Shown: piece after piece, positions 11,722-23,332 of the stretch
Numbering within the stretch: position 1 is the stretch's first letter
Layout: every line of letters begins with the position of its first letter
Assembly (NCBI GenBank): GCA_032690845.1
Contig: CM064422.1
Coordinates: forward strand, 5,518,001-5,582,000
Source: Eleusine coracana subsp. coracana
Taxonomy: Eukaryota > Streptophyta > Magnoliopsida > Poales > Poaceae
DNA: 64,000 bases
Direction of reading: 5' to 3'
Made by a program: the position numbers and the translations under genes
Notes under the pieces: model-generated
The model's input: the letters and a program-made list of their open reading frames with translations, nothing else
What the model was told of the DNA's origin: nothing
Database searches by the model: none

Positions 11722-12275
11722 ATAATAGTATTGACAAGTCGGCGGCCCACGGTGGAATGGACGATATGACGGAGCTCGTCCGGCACCCGGAGGTCCTCGC
11801 GAAAATCCGAGACCTTCCGCGGCTACGCTACCTCAAGTTAATCATCAGGGAGTCCCTGCGGCTGCATCCACCAGCGCCGCTCCTGGTGCCCCGGGAAACC
11901 ACAGAACCGTGCACGGTGCAGGGCCGCGAGATCCCAGCCAAGACACGCCAATTAACCTACGCGAAGGCCATCGGCCGCCTGGACCCTGCAGCGTGGGGCG
12001 CGGACTCGTGCAGTCGTGCCCGAGCGGCACGAGGAGATCGTGGACCTTAGCGACCACAACAACGTCGCGCTCATACCGTTCCGGATCTGCCGGACGAGCT
12101 GCCCCGGCGTGCATTTCGCGACGGTGGTGTGCTGCGAGTGCGAGATCGAGCTGGCTTCGCTGGTGAAAGCGAAATTTTCACATATACGCATCGAAACCTT
12201 CATGGATGGCGCTCATACTGAATTACGTACTTCAGAAGCCGGGTTACCATCGCAAGAAGAACAAACACAGACCTA
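11722..12275 (+). pseudogene. Cytochrome P450 remnant
   Basis: The plus strand reads MDDMTELVRHPEV, LRYLKLIIRESLRLHPPAP and LLVPRETTE, which match the I/J-to-K-helix region of plant CYP71-clan monooxygenases with the invariant ExxR (ESLR). Further on, in another frame, are AIGRDPAAWG-like residues and NNVALIPFRICRTSCPGVHFA, a decayed heme-binding loop that keeps the Cys and PG but has lost the usual Phe-x-x-Gly start. At least two frameshifts separate the parts, and the first two thirds of a P450 are missing. No function is expected. Confidence 0.85.
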
Positions 12276-12555
12276 GTATTTACTTGTGCTGCTCCACTAT
12301 ATGTTTAGGATTAGATCGATGTTGCTAGTCTAAATCTTCTGCCAACCGTAACTAAAGGACAATGTTATTTGCATCTTGCAAGCTGTTAGCTAGAGTAGGA
12401 AACGAACTCTGCACATATACCTGGGGAACAAAAGTCTGCACTTCTGGAATGTAGACAAAACAAAAGAGAGAAATTTCTAATAACTCAAATAAAAAACACT
12501 GAAACCTCATGCTTTAATTACTTCGCGGCTCCTGGAACGTGTCACAGAAACAATA

Positions 12556-12779
12556 CAAACGTTTTTTGCTGTTCTTTCTGACAGAGAGGGACGGATGAGG
12601 TGATCGAGGAGAGGAACGCGTCGTATGGCACGCGCATCATCGGTGCGCTGCACGTGTCGTTGCACGCGGCAGCCCACGCGGCAAGGAACGCCCCGGCCAC
12701 CGGGGTGGGCACCGTAGTCGAGTACGTTGCACTCGGCCACCGTGACGGTGGACGACGCCAAGGCAAGAAGAGAAAGCAC
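12556..12779 (-). pseudogene. Polygalacturonase N-terminal remnant
   Basis: The minus strand starts with Met and a short hydrophobic leader (LSLLALASS), then NVLDYGA, the conserved N-terminal motif of plant pectin-degrading glycosyl hydrolase family 28. In a neighbouring frame it continues AFLAAWAAACN, the standard continuation of that motif, then VPYDAFL. A frameshift therefore lies between NVLDYGA and the AW block. The catalytic part of the enzyme is absent. The distance to the pectinesterase pseudogene (14128) is about 1.3 kb. Confidence 0.75.
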
Positions 12780-13035
12780 GGTCAGCAGTCAGTACCCTCA
12801 TCATCGCCATTGCTATTTGGTTCTCGAGATATTGTATTGCACAGATGACCTGATCGACGACTAGGGTATGTATAGTCTCCTTCCATCTGCAAGCACAGCA
12901 GAGCATGGCATGGCATCGTCCTTCCGTGCAAGCTTCAAGACAGCTTTCTTTCTTTCTTTCTTTTTAAGAGGTCATAGAGCGAAAGGCATTCTGTTGATGA
13001 CCAGCACATCCATCATACTTCTAATAATTACTTGT

Positions 13036-13372
13036 GGTACATATTACTACCAGTAATTATTGGTAGTAATTAGGAGATAAAAAATCTAACAATTTAGATT
13101 GTTTGTCTATTTGATATCATTACCACCAGTAATTCTGGATAGTAATTATTTTACTGGGGTAATATTAGAAGGTAACGTATCCTATAAAAACTAACTCTAT
13201 GTAAGAACTATGAGAATTTCAATCATGATCACATGATCCTTATCCGATGGATTCCCACCCTGCTATGATAAATATTTATATTTATTTATTAAAATATAAA
13301 TATTTTAATAAATATATTAATAACATTACTACCGATAATTACTACTAGTAATTACTGATAATAATATGTACC
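13036..13372. mobile_element. Foldback MITE-like element
   Basis: GGTACATATTA at the left end is matched by its reverse complement at the right end (TAATATGTACC at 13362-13372). Both arms continue with multiple TACCAGTAATTA/TAATTACTGGTA-type motifs that can pair within and between arms. The 337-bp interior is AT-rich and non-coding. No clear target duplication was found, so the superfamily is not assigned. Confidence 0.6.
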
Positions 13373-14017
13373 GTAAAACTGCTTAAAAACAAAAGGAGAA
13401 AAACAGCTAAAAATGAAGTACATTATGATTCCAGCATACGCGATCGACCTATGTTCTGGGTTTGCGCCCTTGTTGTGTTTGACCTATGTTTCCACTATCC
13501 CTTTCGTGTCAAGCTGTAGCGTATGTGCAACTCTTTGCCTCTCTAGTTGGGGACTTCTCGCAGCTGCATTAAGCACTGCTACAAAAGGGAGTGGCAGTCC
13601 GTGCATTAAGCAGTTGCACGCACTACGACAACCGACGGAGCGACGGTCCGTGCGATATAGTATAGTCCAAGAGAGTGGCACACGTAAACGTGTCTCTAGC
13701 AGAGCAGATCCTTCGCGTTCAGGTTTAGCTCTCTATATGTATTTGTCCTGGTTTCTTACTTTCCTCTGGTCTAACAATTCTGATTAGGCTGTATATCTTG
13801 TCTTATTATGTACCTCCTAGTATCATGTTCACACTACCTCATCGACCACCTATACTCTTAATAAGCAAGCATATAACTTGCACTCTTCCCCCCGCCCCTA
13901 CTAGGATTTGCCAATAAGGCACATGCACAGGGCTCTTTTGGTATGCGCAGGTCTAGCTAGTGAGATGAATGAACCCTACCCTGCTCATCAACTGCTTGCA
14001 TTGCAGAGTGGTGGCCT

Positions 14018-14026
14018 TATAAATAG
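14018..14026 (+). promoter_or_regulatory. TATA box of the pectinesterase
   Basis: TATAAATAG lies 110 bases upstream of the exon-1 ATG at 14128 and is followed by a plausible GC-richer 5' leader. It is positioned as expected for a plant core promoter. Confidence 0.6.
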
Positions 14027-14127
14027 CGCACCTAGCCTGCGATAACACTGCCGGCAGCTCAGCTCATCTGAGCAACAAACGAGAGTCACATCTTATCGCG
14101 AAACCAAACCACGCATCACCAGTTGCC

Positions 14128-17100
14128 ATGAAGAGTCTGGCAAGGTTTGCCCTCCTCCTCCTGGCTTTCGTGTCTGCTGTCACCGCGGCTTCGGGTCAGT
14201 TGGCCATCAGGGTGGGACAGGGAGAGCAGTTCGACCACGTACAGGACGCGATAAACTCTGTCCCGGCGAACAGCAGCGGCAAGTCAATCATCTACATATC
14301 CGCAGGAACCTATAGGTAATTCTTTAGCAGATTTAATTTGCTCCGTTCTAGTTAAGTGAGAATTTGATCCTCTGTGTCAAATTTGCAACCGTTATGCATC
14401 GAGCCACCATGCATATCTAGAAAACACTGCCAATGAAGGGTTTCACATATGCAAACAAAAGTTCAGTACATAACTCTAGGTTGCAAGCAAAAAATATGTT
14501 ATGTACAAAATTTTAGCTTTCTTTGAGAAGAAGGCTAAATTTGGTCCAAGGATTTTGGCACAAAAAAAATACACATCCAGTTGTTTTGGCAGATTTTTGT
14601 CTCGGTCATGAACCTATTCCTTTTGCAGATCCAGTTTTATGTCCTTCGAAAAACTGACCAATTCTCAATGCTTATAAAACCCAAAAATAAGATTAGCCAG
14701 ATAATGAATTGGTAGACCAAATGATTTTTGCTTCCATGCTTTTTACAGAAAGTGACACACTTGTCACACAAGCATTGTACGGCCTAAAATAAAGAAGTAT
14801 CACTTTCAAAAAATGTGTATCTGTGTATTATTTGCATTTGCGTCCATAGCCTTTTGATCACTGATCTAGGGGCCGGGTCGCGTCGTCAACTCTCTCGTGT
14901 CACTACGGACAAGAGTACGTACAGAGCATTTTAGTTGAACATAGCGTCAGTCTGGCGTCACAAGCCCTAGCATTGGTCCGCCACGCTCCATCGTCTCGTC
15001 ACTCCCTCGAACACAACGGCCTCAGTAAGCCTAATTAATTTGTTCCTGCTTAGGCGTCCGTGGAAAAGATACAGACGGCGCGGCAGCGTTTCCTGCTCGG
15101 CATGCCTTCTTACTTCCATCCATGTTGGTTGTTGGTCGATGCGATATCCCTCGTGGAGTCGTGGTTTATGGCAAAATGAGATGTCCGATGTCTCGTCTTT
15201 TCTGCCTTGCCTACTTCCTGAAGCTTCCTTCTCTTTTCTCTTTTATCCAATAATGGTCTTTCATTGTAGAGGTGGTCTGAAAGTAAGCTTATTCCACAAT
15301 ATCCAGCCCTGAAACCCCAGCGCACAAATTAAACGTGGCTTGTCCGCATCCTCGCTGCATGCTGCCAGGAGAACATGCATGTTGCGACCTTGGCTTTAGG
15401 AACTCATCGTTTCATCTTGGCTACTTTGAAATTGGCACGCTTATGCCTCGTGTGTTGCACACGGTGCATACGAGGTGCTCCCTCGATGGCAGATCTTGCG
15501 GTGCCGTGTGCAGAACTGCAGACTCTGCGTTCTGTGGCCAATAATCCTCGGTCGAAACTTTTATCTAGTCTTGCAATGCCGGGGTTTTCAAAAGTAAAAA
15601 AGAGTCTCACATTCAGTTCGTCATAGCCCCTATATATAGTATGTAAACCATAATAATAATCAACTTCTTTTTATATTCCACTAGCAAAATACCCGTGCGT
15701 TGTCACGGGTCTTTGTTAAAAAATTTATGGTTAAAATATTTTTTATAACTATAATTTTTTTTAATTAATCAACTTTTTTGGCTTGAGTATTTGCTCTATT
15801 TTTATTTTTCTTTACCTTTTTTAGTTTTAAAAAGAATATTCATTACAATAATTTTGGAGTGAGTTATTATTGGAATCCTTGTTATTAGTTTTCATCCAAA
15901 ATATAATATTAAAGCAATAGATAATTAATTATTATTAATATAAAATATTGAATTGAAATCAGAGTCCAATTGAATAAAGGATTAGAATATGGTTCAAAAA
16001 TAACTTAAACTGATTGGTGAATCATTGTAGAATACAAACTGAATACGACAACGTTACGGACATATCTGGATAAAAAAAATGATCTAGACGATCTCACCTT
16101 AATTAATAAGTTGTAGAGATACAAACTGAATACAACAATGTTACGGACACATCTGAACACGAAAAAAATAGTCTAGACGACCTCACCTCAATTAATAAGT
16201 TGTAGAGATTGTATATATTATTTAATAGCTTGATCAGTTTCTTCTTTATTCTACTGATTTTCATCTTGGACATGTATACTAAAAAATATGATACAACTGT
16301 TCGCAGTCAAATACTACATTTGACTTTGGAGAAAATCACCTGTATTCTACAAATCCCGCAGCACTGCTACTAATGAAAACACTTATATGCAGGGAGAAGA
16401 TCGTGATAACAAAGCCGAATATAACTTTGGTTGGTTCGGGAGCCAGGTCAACAGTTATAACTTCCAATGAGCCTTGGTTGACCAACGACAACACGACAGC
16501 CAGCGTCCTAGCTTCTGACTTCATCGCCAAGGGAATAACTTTTGAGGTGAGGGTTCATCCTTAATGTAACATACGGAGTGTATGGTAGTACAACGTAAGT
16601 GAATGATATTTTCCTATCTAGTCTATACAAGAAAGCCGAGGAAATAAAGCGTTTTTTTTTGTTTGGATGCAGAATACGTACGGGATTGGCCATCAAGCAC
16701 TGGCGATGATGGTCAAAGGAGACCGGGTAGCCTTCTACCAGTGCAGTTTTAAGTCATATCAAGACACCATACTCGATGACGTTGGTCGCCACTATTACCA
16801 CGGATGTTACATTGAGGGAGGGACCGATTTCATTTGTGGTAACGGCAAGGCTTTGTTTGAGGTAAGTCATTCCGTAATATATTTATGCACCATCTTTTTA
16901 GTAGAAAATAATTCTGACTCGTTCTTATTTGTTTTTTTTTAAAAAAAAACTTCACATGATTTATAACTGTTAGATAAGATCAATAATTAATACGTTAATA
17001 TTGACTCGATGTGTATGGAGTGAACAATTGGTCCTTGAGATATATATGAGGTCAACACTTTTGACAAAAGGATAAGTAAACATTTGACATTCAAAATATA

Positions 17101-17687
17101 GGTTTATATGTCAACAGTTCTGAAATATATATGTTTCTGAAGAAGGAATATTTTTAAACGAAATTATCTACTAGCTAATGTACTACATCTCCCAATCTCA
17201 GATCTGATACGTTTGTTTTCATCAGAAGTGTCATTTGAATTCGACATCTACTTCGGGTGGTGCATACACAGCGCAAAGGCGGATGCCTGAATCAAATGAC
17301 ACGGGCTACAGTTTTGTCCGGTGCAGCCTGACCGGTGTGGGCGTCGGCACAACAATCTTGGGCCGACCGTGGGGTCCGTATTCTCGCGTCGTGTTCGCCC
17401 TAAGCTACATCTCCAACACGGTTATGCCTTTGGGATGGAACGATTAGGGAAAACCTGAGTATCAAAAGTACGGACTACACCCAGTTCGTTCATATTTTTA
17501 GCTGATCCATTTGATAGTTCTTTCTCTGCATTCTATGGATGGTTAAGGTGTGTTTGATTTTGGTGTACAGGACTGCGTTTTACGGGGAGTTTAATTGTTC
17601 TGGTCCCGCAAGTTATCTCATGAAGAAGCCACCCCGTTCCTGACGAAGAGATGGGTCGATGGCCAGGACTGGATCGTGGAGCTCTAA
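14128..17687 (+). pseudogene. Pectinesterase, five exons, nonsense and deletion
   Basis: Exons are 14128-14315, 16393-16546, 16673-16861, 17227-17467 and 17571-17687, all with GT-AG borders and matching phases. The product would be a secreted cell-wall pectin methylesterase (carbohydrate esterase 8). It has a signal peptide (FALLLLAFVSA), a GTYREK motif across the first splice junction, GIGHQALAMMVKGD, QDTILDD with the catalytic Asp, GGTDFICGN with the second Asp (usual form GTVDFIFGN), and LGRPWGPYSRVVF. Exon 4 carries TAG at 17445-17447 exactly where the family has Trp (WNDW). Exon 5 keeps TAFYGEFNCSGP and, in a shifted frame, the DGQDWIVEL tail, with the segment between deleted. Intron 1 is about 2.1 kb and contains a Helitron. 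Confidence 0.9.
15681..16208 (-). mobile_element. Helitron, 528 bp, in pectinesterase intron 1
   Basis: On the minus strand the element starts TCTCTACAACTTATTAATTG after an A and ends with the hairpin-forming CCCGTGACAACGCACGGG followed by TATTTTG and CTAG before a T. This is the Helitron rule of 5' TC, 3' hairpin plus CTRR, and insertion between A and T. The 5' end region is present twice as an 87-bp tandem duplication (about 16032-16118 and 16119-16207), so two potential 5' ends exist. No Rep/helicase is encoded; the element is non-autonomous. Confidence 0.8.
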
Positions 17688-17989
17688 TTAACAGCACCGT
17701 TGATTGGAGCAACTTCTTTATCATCTACTATCCACAGTTATACTAGTACTGTGTATGTATCTATCGGTGTAATAACTTCTTTTATCCACTTGGGTGTGGA
17801 GAGGGAGCCTGCTGGTCCCTAGACCCTGCAAATTACACTTGTGATGGTGATAATATTACGCGTAGAAAATGAGCAATCAATCTGTGTGTTAATTGATCGA
17901 GTCCTGCAGGCGAAATGCTCTCCGCGTCCACCGTGCGGTGCCCTGCAGGAGTATTTAAGGCACCATTTTGTTTGATAATTCAAAAGGGT

Positions 17990-18138
17990 GCGACGCCACG
18001 CGAGACGAGCAAGCTACGCACAGATGGGCTGATTGACCTCAGCAGCTCGCTGCAGCTTCGGCTGTCGCGGCGACGAGCAGCACTTGTTCAGCAGCGACAC
18101 CGGCGGCGGCGGCGGAGGGGGAAGGCATCGCTGATCCC
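17990..18138 (-). pseudogene. Captured Psb27-H2 first-exon fragment
   Basis: This stretch is the reverse complement of about 28124-28275, the start codon region, exon 1 and most of intron 1 of the Psb27-H2 gene. It matches over most positions, including the ATGCCTTCCCC start, the CTGCAGCGAGCTGCTGAG stretch and the intron start GTGCGTAGCTT. Because intron sequence is included, the copy arose from DNA and not from mRNA. It is followed directly by DUF1668-like sequence and has no continuation of the gene. Confidence 0.85.
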
Positions 18139-18199
18139 AACGCCTGCCACCGTTTATGTTAAACTCAGCGCATTCTTGACAAGCTTTTGTGGCTTGTCA

Positions 18200-18720
18200 T
18201 CGCTTCGCAGTCCGAGAGTCCGACGACCCTGCCTCCACCGGGGAGCAGGAGCACCGCCGCATGCCATACGTCATGTATGTTCCGCTTCGAGGCTCAGCGC
18301 GGGCTGCCTACCTAGTTCGCGCCCGCCTTTGAATCCACGATCATCGCTATGCAGCCCACAACCGGCGGTTCGGTGAATTTCGTGCACAAGAACCTCGTCC
18401 CCGTCATTGACGTCCACGAGCGGAGCTTCCGGTACGCGTCCCGGCTGGACCCGGATCCCCCGTCGACCCCATCTTCGTTCCCGTCGACGGCGATAAGCTC
18501 CTTGTACTGGCCGAAGCCGACTCCTTCGAGCTGCCGTACGATACCTCTGCGTGGTCGTGGCACAAGCTCTCCGATCAGCCGCCGTTCGAGTCCAGGCACG
18601 TCACCTCCTACGCCGTGCACCCGGATGGACACGCCGTCTTCGTCAGCGTCGAGGAGGAGGACGACGCCTCGTCACCTGCCATCACCTTTCGCCTTTGACA
18701 CGGCGGAGGACACATCAGGT
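18200..18720 (+). pseudogene. DUF1668-like middle fragment
   Basis: The plus strand reads MFRFEAQRGLPT, FAPAFESTIIAM, GGSVNFVHKNLVPVIDVH, SWHKLSDQPPFESRHVTS, YAVHPDGHAVFVSVEEE and FDTAEDTS. It is very close to the copy at 52479-53719, the likely source or a sister. A TAG follows GLPT in place of Tyr, and single-base indels shift the frame near 18450 and 18690. The 5' start and the C-terminal half are missing. It lies between the inverted Psb27-H2 fragment and an inverted DUF1668 5' fragment. Confidence 0.85.
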
Positions 18721-18721
18721 C

Positions 18722-18905
18722 GGCGGGATCGGAGGCGCCGCTCGGTGTAGTCGATCTGTGCTTCGTCGTCGGCGCTCCGAATTCCAACGACGACGACAAG
18801 TCTACTAACTTATGGATGTTGTATCCCCACCGCCAGTCGTCCATGACGAGAGGTGCTACAGGTGCCGGCATCGTGTCCGTCAGTCCGCCGCTTCCGCATG
18901 TTTTT
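18722..18905 (-). pseudogene. DUF1668-like 5' fragment, inverted
   Basis: The minus strand starts at an ATG-CGGAAGCGGCGG stretch like the MPKRR start of other copies. It then reads VMDDWRWGY and HKLVDLSSS, and an acidic DYTERRLR end, with a frameshift near the start. Its 5' flank (T-rich, to about 19190) matches the flank of the copy at 4935-5330. It is head-to-head with the plus-strand fragment at 18200-18720, a junction no intact family member has. Confidence 0.8.
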
Positions 18906-19190
18906 TCCCTCATGACCTGTTCTGTTTTTCGTCCTTTTTTTTTTCCTTCTAATTCTCAATACTGCACTCATATACTCACCGTGTCGGCGTCGCCATCGTC
19001 GATCTCAATGCACTTGTGTTAGAATGCGGCCAAGCTCGTCCCGCATACAAGTCCCTACTGTCAGTTCAATATCTGATGTGGGACTAAACTCAACAACTTA
19101 TTCATCAACAACTTTGTTTTGTTATATTATCTTAATGCGCTCACACACTTCAATTACGTAAATTTATATGGTCACTTTGCATCTTCATAC

Positions 19191-21478
19191 ATTCCAAATC
19201 AACGTATTTTGGTACGTTGTAATTTAGTTTTTTTTTATATCTAGATAAGAAAATTTGACTAAATCATCTCAGGTGGGTGCGCCTGAGATAGTAGGAATAT
19301 CAACAGGCTAATCCCTAAAGAGTCGTCGGAGGGGCCTCACTTAGAACAAGCATGAGACTGGAGTCTTCTGCTTGTGTGATGGAAGATCGTTGGTGGAGGA
19401 TATAGTTGATGTTCACCTGAACGCATGAGGACGGCAAAAGCACTATTGGGTGACAACACCAGAAAAGTAAGACTTACTAGATCTATGTCACATCGATCAG
19501 AACACCCGTAGCGGTCACCGTTCTTGAGAACGTGAATACGGAATGTCATCGAGGACGTAGAGGACCCAGATATCATGAGTAGACTGGAGTGAAGTTCTTG
19601 ATACCCTGCAAGAGAAGAATCAAACCAGAGAGCAACACACACGTCGATGCCCCGTCGAGAGCAGTAAGACCGACGAAATCCCCTGAAACCAGAGCACCGG
19701 GAGAAGAGAAAGACATCAATGAAAAACATCACCGGCCCAACTGTTAAAGTTGAGATGTCGGTCTTGGTGGCTGGGGAGTTGTCCTCTTCTTCTCCGAAAT
19801 AGAGCGGCGAGGACACGTCTTGCTGCATGCGTGAGGGCGAAGCCGGCTTGGCGGGGGAAGCAGTGCAAGGGCAGGCACGACCATCTAGGTGGCTGGCCGG
19901 TCCAGCGGGGGCGGGAACCGCCTGCATCAGGAGAGGGCAGAGTCAGAGCGGACGGAGGGGAGGGTGGGACATAACGAAGGCAGCCAAGACCGGGACTCCA
20001 TGGCCGGAGTCCGTACCAGGAGGCGCGGATCTAACGATGAGAGGCTAGTCAGCAGCTGGACCAATGGCGGCGAAGGCGAGAGGTTGAGGGGGCGAGGGCC
20101 GGTCGGTGAAGCCGGATCGAGCAGCCCCTTCTCCAGATCTAGCAAGGAGGTGCGCGGATCTGGGGTGAGGTCAGTAGACCCCGGCGCCGGCGACAGAGAC
20201 AGAGGTGGAGGGTGGCTGGTGGAGGCGGGATCTACAACTACTTTATTAGAACTCACCTCCAGCTCCAAGATGTCGGCAGAAAGGACGCCGTCGACGAGTA
20301 GCAGCACGAGGACGCCAGCCATGGCGGCTGAGAGGAGGAGGGAGGAAAGGCGGCACATGGCCCTCTGAGCAAACAACTGAGAAAGCTAAAAACTACAAAG
20401 GAGGGAAGGCTTCCCTCTCCTGCCTGTCTCCGACGAGAACGACGGAAGGAGAGGAGGGGGGGGGGGGGGGGGGGAGAACCCTATCGGGGCTGAGGAAGGA
20501 GCTACCCTCGTTTCACCTCTGTTGCTTACCTGCCTCATCGTTGCCCCTGTTTTATGTTTCTTCTGATATGGCCACAAGGTAACACATAACCAGATATCAG
20601 AAGGCTCTGGCCTACTTCATCGGTGGCCTTTTAATGGCCAATTTTTCTTAGCCCGCTCGTTACCGGCATGTCTAGGCGCATACACACCATACGATGTCTG
20701 ATGTCCTATCGTCGTGCTCACGTGTAGAGTGCTCCTCCAATGCGAAGCGTACGTCCTCGTTGTGTGCAGGGCCACACTTTGGTTGGTGCTGCTCATAACA
20801 CCCTTCCTCCTTTATTGGGTCTTCGTCTGTGCTTTCTCACTGTTAGCGGGAGGCCGCCGAGTCATCATAAAAAGTTTAACGGAGGACTGACCATTTTGCC
20901 ATATCTACTTTGTTATGCCACATGCCATGGCCTTGCCAGTCCAAACGCTACATTGTTCTCAGTTACTCAACTGCTTTCATTTCCTATTGCTCCTATGCAA
21001 CACATCTGTGGTAGTTTTTTAATTGATCTTTAAAATTGTTTGCATGACATTTAGGAGACCATTTTTATCTTAGTGTATCTCCTGCCGCAGCCAGGGCCAA
21101 CAAGGGGGGAAAGAATGCTCCATAATAGGCAAAGTTGGCTGGCAAGGACATGTTTGTTTGTGCTTTATGTATTTGTGATGTGTGTTTTAGCGTCTTATCA
21201 AATGTATGTAGGCTATGTATCTCTAAAGTATTTGATACTGAAATTGTTTCATTCTCAAAAGATTATGTTGATATGCTCAAAGTTAATTTAGCACGACATA
21301 CGTCCAAACCAACAAAATTCATACACGGACACGAGCTTCATAAAAACTAAAAACAAATCATGCATGGGCACACCGTGAGCACGTAGTCCTACCTAGTAAT
21401 ACTGGAAAGGCGAAAGGCTGGCAAATCTCAACTTCGCATCCTTTTTATTTATTTGTTTCATTCAATTCAACAGTAAAA
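19191..21478. other. Inserted anonymous DNA between DUF1668 and GDSL copies
   Basis: The equivalent interval in the block at 5.3-5.8 kb is only a few hundred bases, so most of this 2.3-kb stretch was inserted in this copy or deleted in the other. It contains a run of 19 G at 20456-20474. It also holds a 149-codon minus-strand frame (19927-20376) with a hydrophobic start and a Pro/Ser/Leu-rich body that matches no family known to me. It is probably repeat DNA; ends and class could not be set. Confidence 0.4.
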
Positions 21479-23042
21479 CTAGTTTGAGCAACTCCGTAGT
21501 AGTGGAGGATTGGTGAATGGCCCTTTTAGCACACCTTCTACGATGATATTGTATGCCTTCTCTGTCATACGCATGCCATCCCAGCTGACGAATCTGTCTG
21601 GGTCACCCCAAACCTTTGCCTTCTTGTTGCAATCCTTGCTAGTGTGGTACGGACCATCACCGCTGCAGCATGCGACCAAAGGATCACCAAAGCCTGCCCA
21701 ACACAGCACACAAGGAATGAATCAAAAATCAAAAGTTCTCATTTGAGACCCATTTTGTACATATATAGAAAAAAATAATGCTAATAAGACTCTTCTCGAC
21801 AACCGTGGAGGTCTGCTCTTCAATCAAAATAGACCTAATCAAGAGTTTATCGTGGGTCATGGTACAAGAAAAAATACTCACCAAATTTGTCTAGATTTTT
21901 TATCAGTTCTATTGTGGCATTATAGTAATCAGCATAGATGAGCTTCACATCAAGGTATTGTAATTGGAGCCGGTTGACCTCCTCAAACAACCCAAGGTTA
22001 TGGGCCAAGGTAAAATCATTGAACCATCTAAAGCATCCATGCTCATCGTAATCCTTTGGTTCGTGGCTATGGAACCTGCTTAGGAACGATTGCAAACATC
22101 CAATCGGGAAGTTGTTTGGGATCACGACTACCTTAGCGCCCAAATATATCACCCACTGCGTACAATCAAGATCCAAAATATTTAGCAAAAAATGAAATGT
22201 AGCCAATCTATCATTACTGAAATAATGATGAGCAAGTACCTCAAGGAAAGTGCTTATGGCTGAGACAACCATTGGTATGAACTCTTTAGCTTTTTCACGT
22301 GATCCATCAGCGTTAAACCACGAGACATAGTCACTACTACCAATCTCACCAAACAAGATGAGAGACTCTGCAAGGAGTCTTCTCCTTGCACCTTAACAAG
22401 TAATAGTAATATAAAAATTATAATTATAATAATGACCAAACCAATTGTGCGTGATATGAATAAAATTTTAGATCATAGGAGTTACCGTCCTCAGGAGCTA
22501 TCCGTTCCAATATTTCTTCAAACCAACCATACTGCATACCTAGACACCAAGGTGTTGACACACTATAATTTAACCCTTCATGGAAGCTTGGTGGAAGAGC
22601 CGTGGCATCCAACAGAGCGAAGTTTGCACCGTGTGGAAACTGTCCTGAAGTATTCTCCGGCAAGTTTGGTGGTATTAATGGCAGCTGCAGCGATTGTGCT
22701 TCAACAACACAAAGAATAGTGAACAAAGTAAAAGTGGATTTACCCATAGAGTTTATATGTTAATTTATATACACATTTCTCACCATAGAAATCTACTAGG
22801 ACACGACCATCAGACATACGGCCGGTTGCATGTTTGAAGAATGTCATTCCGTAGGGGAGTTCCATGTAAGGAACTATTTATGACCAAGTGCACATAGTTA
22901 CCAGTGTCAATAATAGAGTCGCCGAAGCTAAATATGCGCTTATAGCACTGCATAACGCCACATGGGAGTTGAGAAGGAGGAGGATGAGAAGTGAGAGTAT
23001 ATGCACGGTGATGGAAGGATGTTGGCAATTGAAATTGCTCAT
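21479..23042 (-). pseudogene. GDSL esterase/lipase paralogue, broken in exon 1
   Basis: Exons correspond one-to-one to the copy at 5789-7342: 22784-23042, 22486-22698, 22240-22391, 21882-22155 and 21479-21693. Exon 2 keeps the full 213 bases and exons 2-5 are open, with GEIGSSDY, NNFPIGC and SWDGMRMT (the family's Asp-His block reads SWDGMH; here His is replaced by Arg). Exon 1 has lost one base just after the signal peptide (LHSLLIL-type leader, then Ala-Leu-Cys-Ser) and five bases after Asn-Ser-Ser. The total of six restores the frame, but the stretch in between, including the FGDSI Ser block, is read in the wrong frame and hits TAA. Loss of the nucleophile region and the His change both indicate a dead enzyme. 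Confidence 0.88.
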
Positions 23043-23101
23043 CTTCTTCTCAAGCACTACTCAAATCCCCTACAATGTCTCCAAATGACATCCTTTAGCC
23101 T

Positions 23102-23111
23102 CTATTTTATA
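23102..23111 (-). promoter_or_regulatory. TATA box of the second GDSL copy
   Basis: CTATAAAATA-type box on the minus strand, 60 bases before the start codon at 23042, is conserved with the first GDSL copy. Confidence 0.5.
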
Positions 23112-23332
23112 GTAGCACTACTGACTACTGAGTAAATGGTATCTCTTTTGTATCCCACTGGATTTTGCCTACATAAATTATTTCAATATTCTAGTATGAA
23201 TTCCGTGGAAGTGCATCATATATATTGGATATAGTATGATACAATGATCATTTATGTAATACTATTCATTTAGTAGTCATAAATATCCTATGTGATATCT
23301 TTCTAATTATATATTATCATATATATTTATAT

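Noticed and set aside
10973..11737. 254-codon minus-strand frame
   Set aside because: It spans hAT sub-terminal repeats and C-rich tracts and has Gly/Arg-rich content following composition. No family resemblance.
19927..20376. 149-codon minus-strand frame with hydrophobic leader
   Set aside because: Pro/Ser/Leu-rich with no recognisable domain, in a stretch inserted relative to the paralogous block. Not enough to call a gene.
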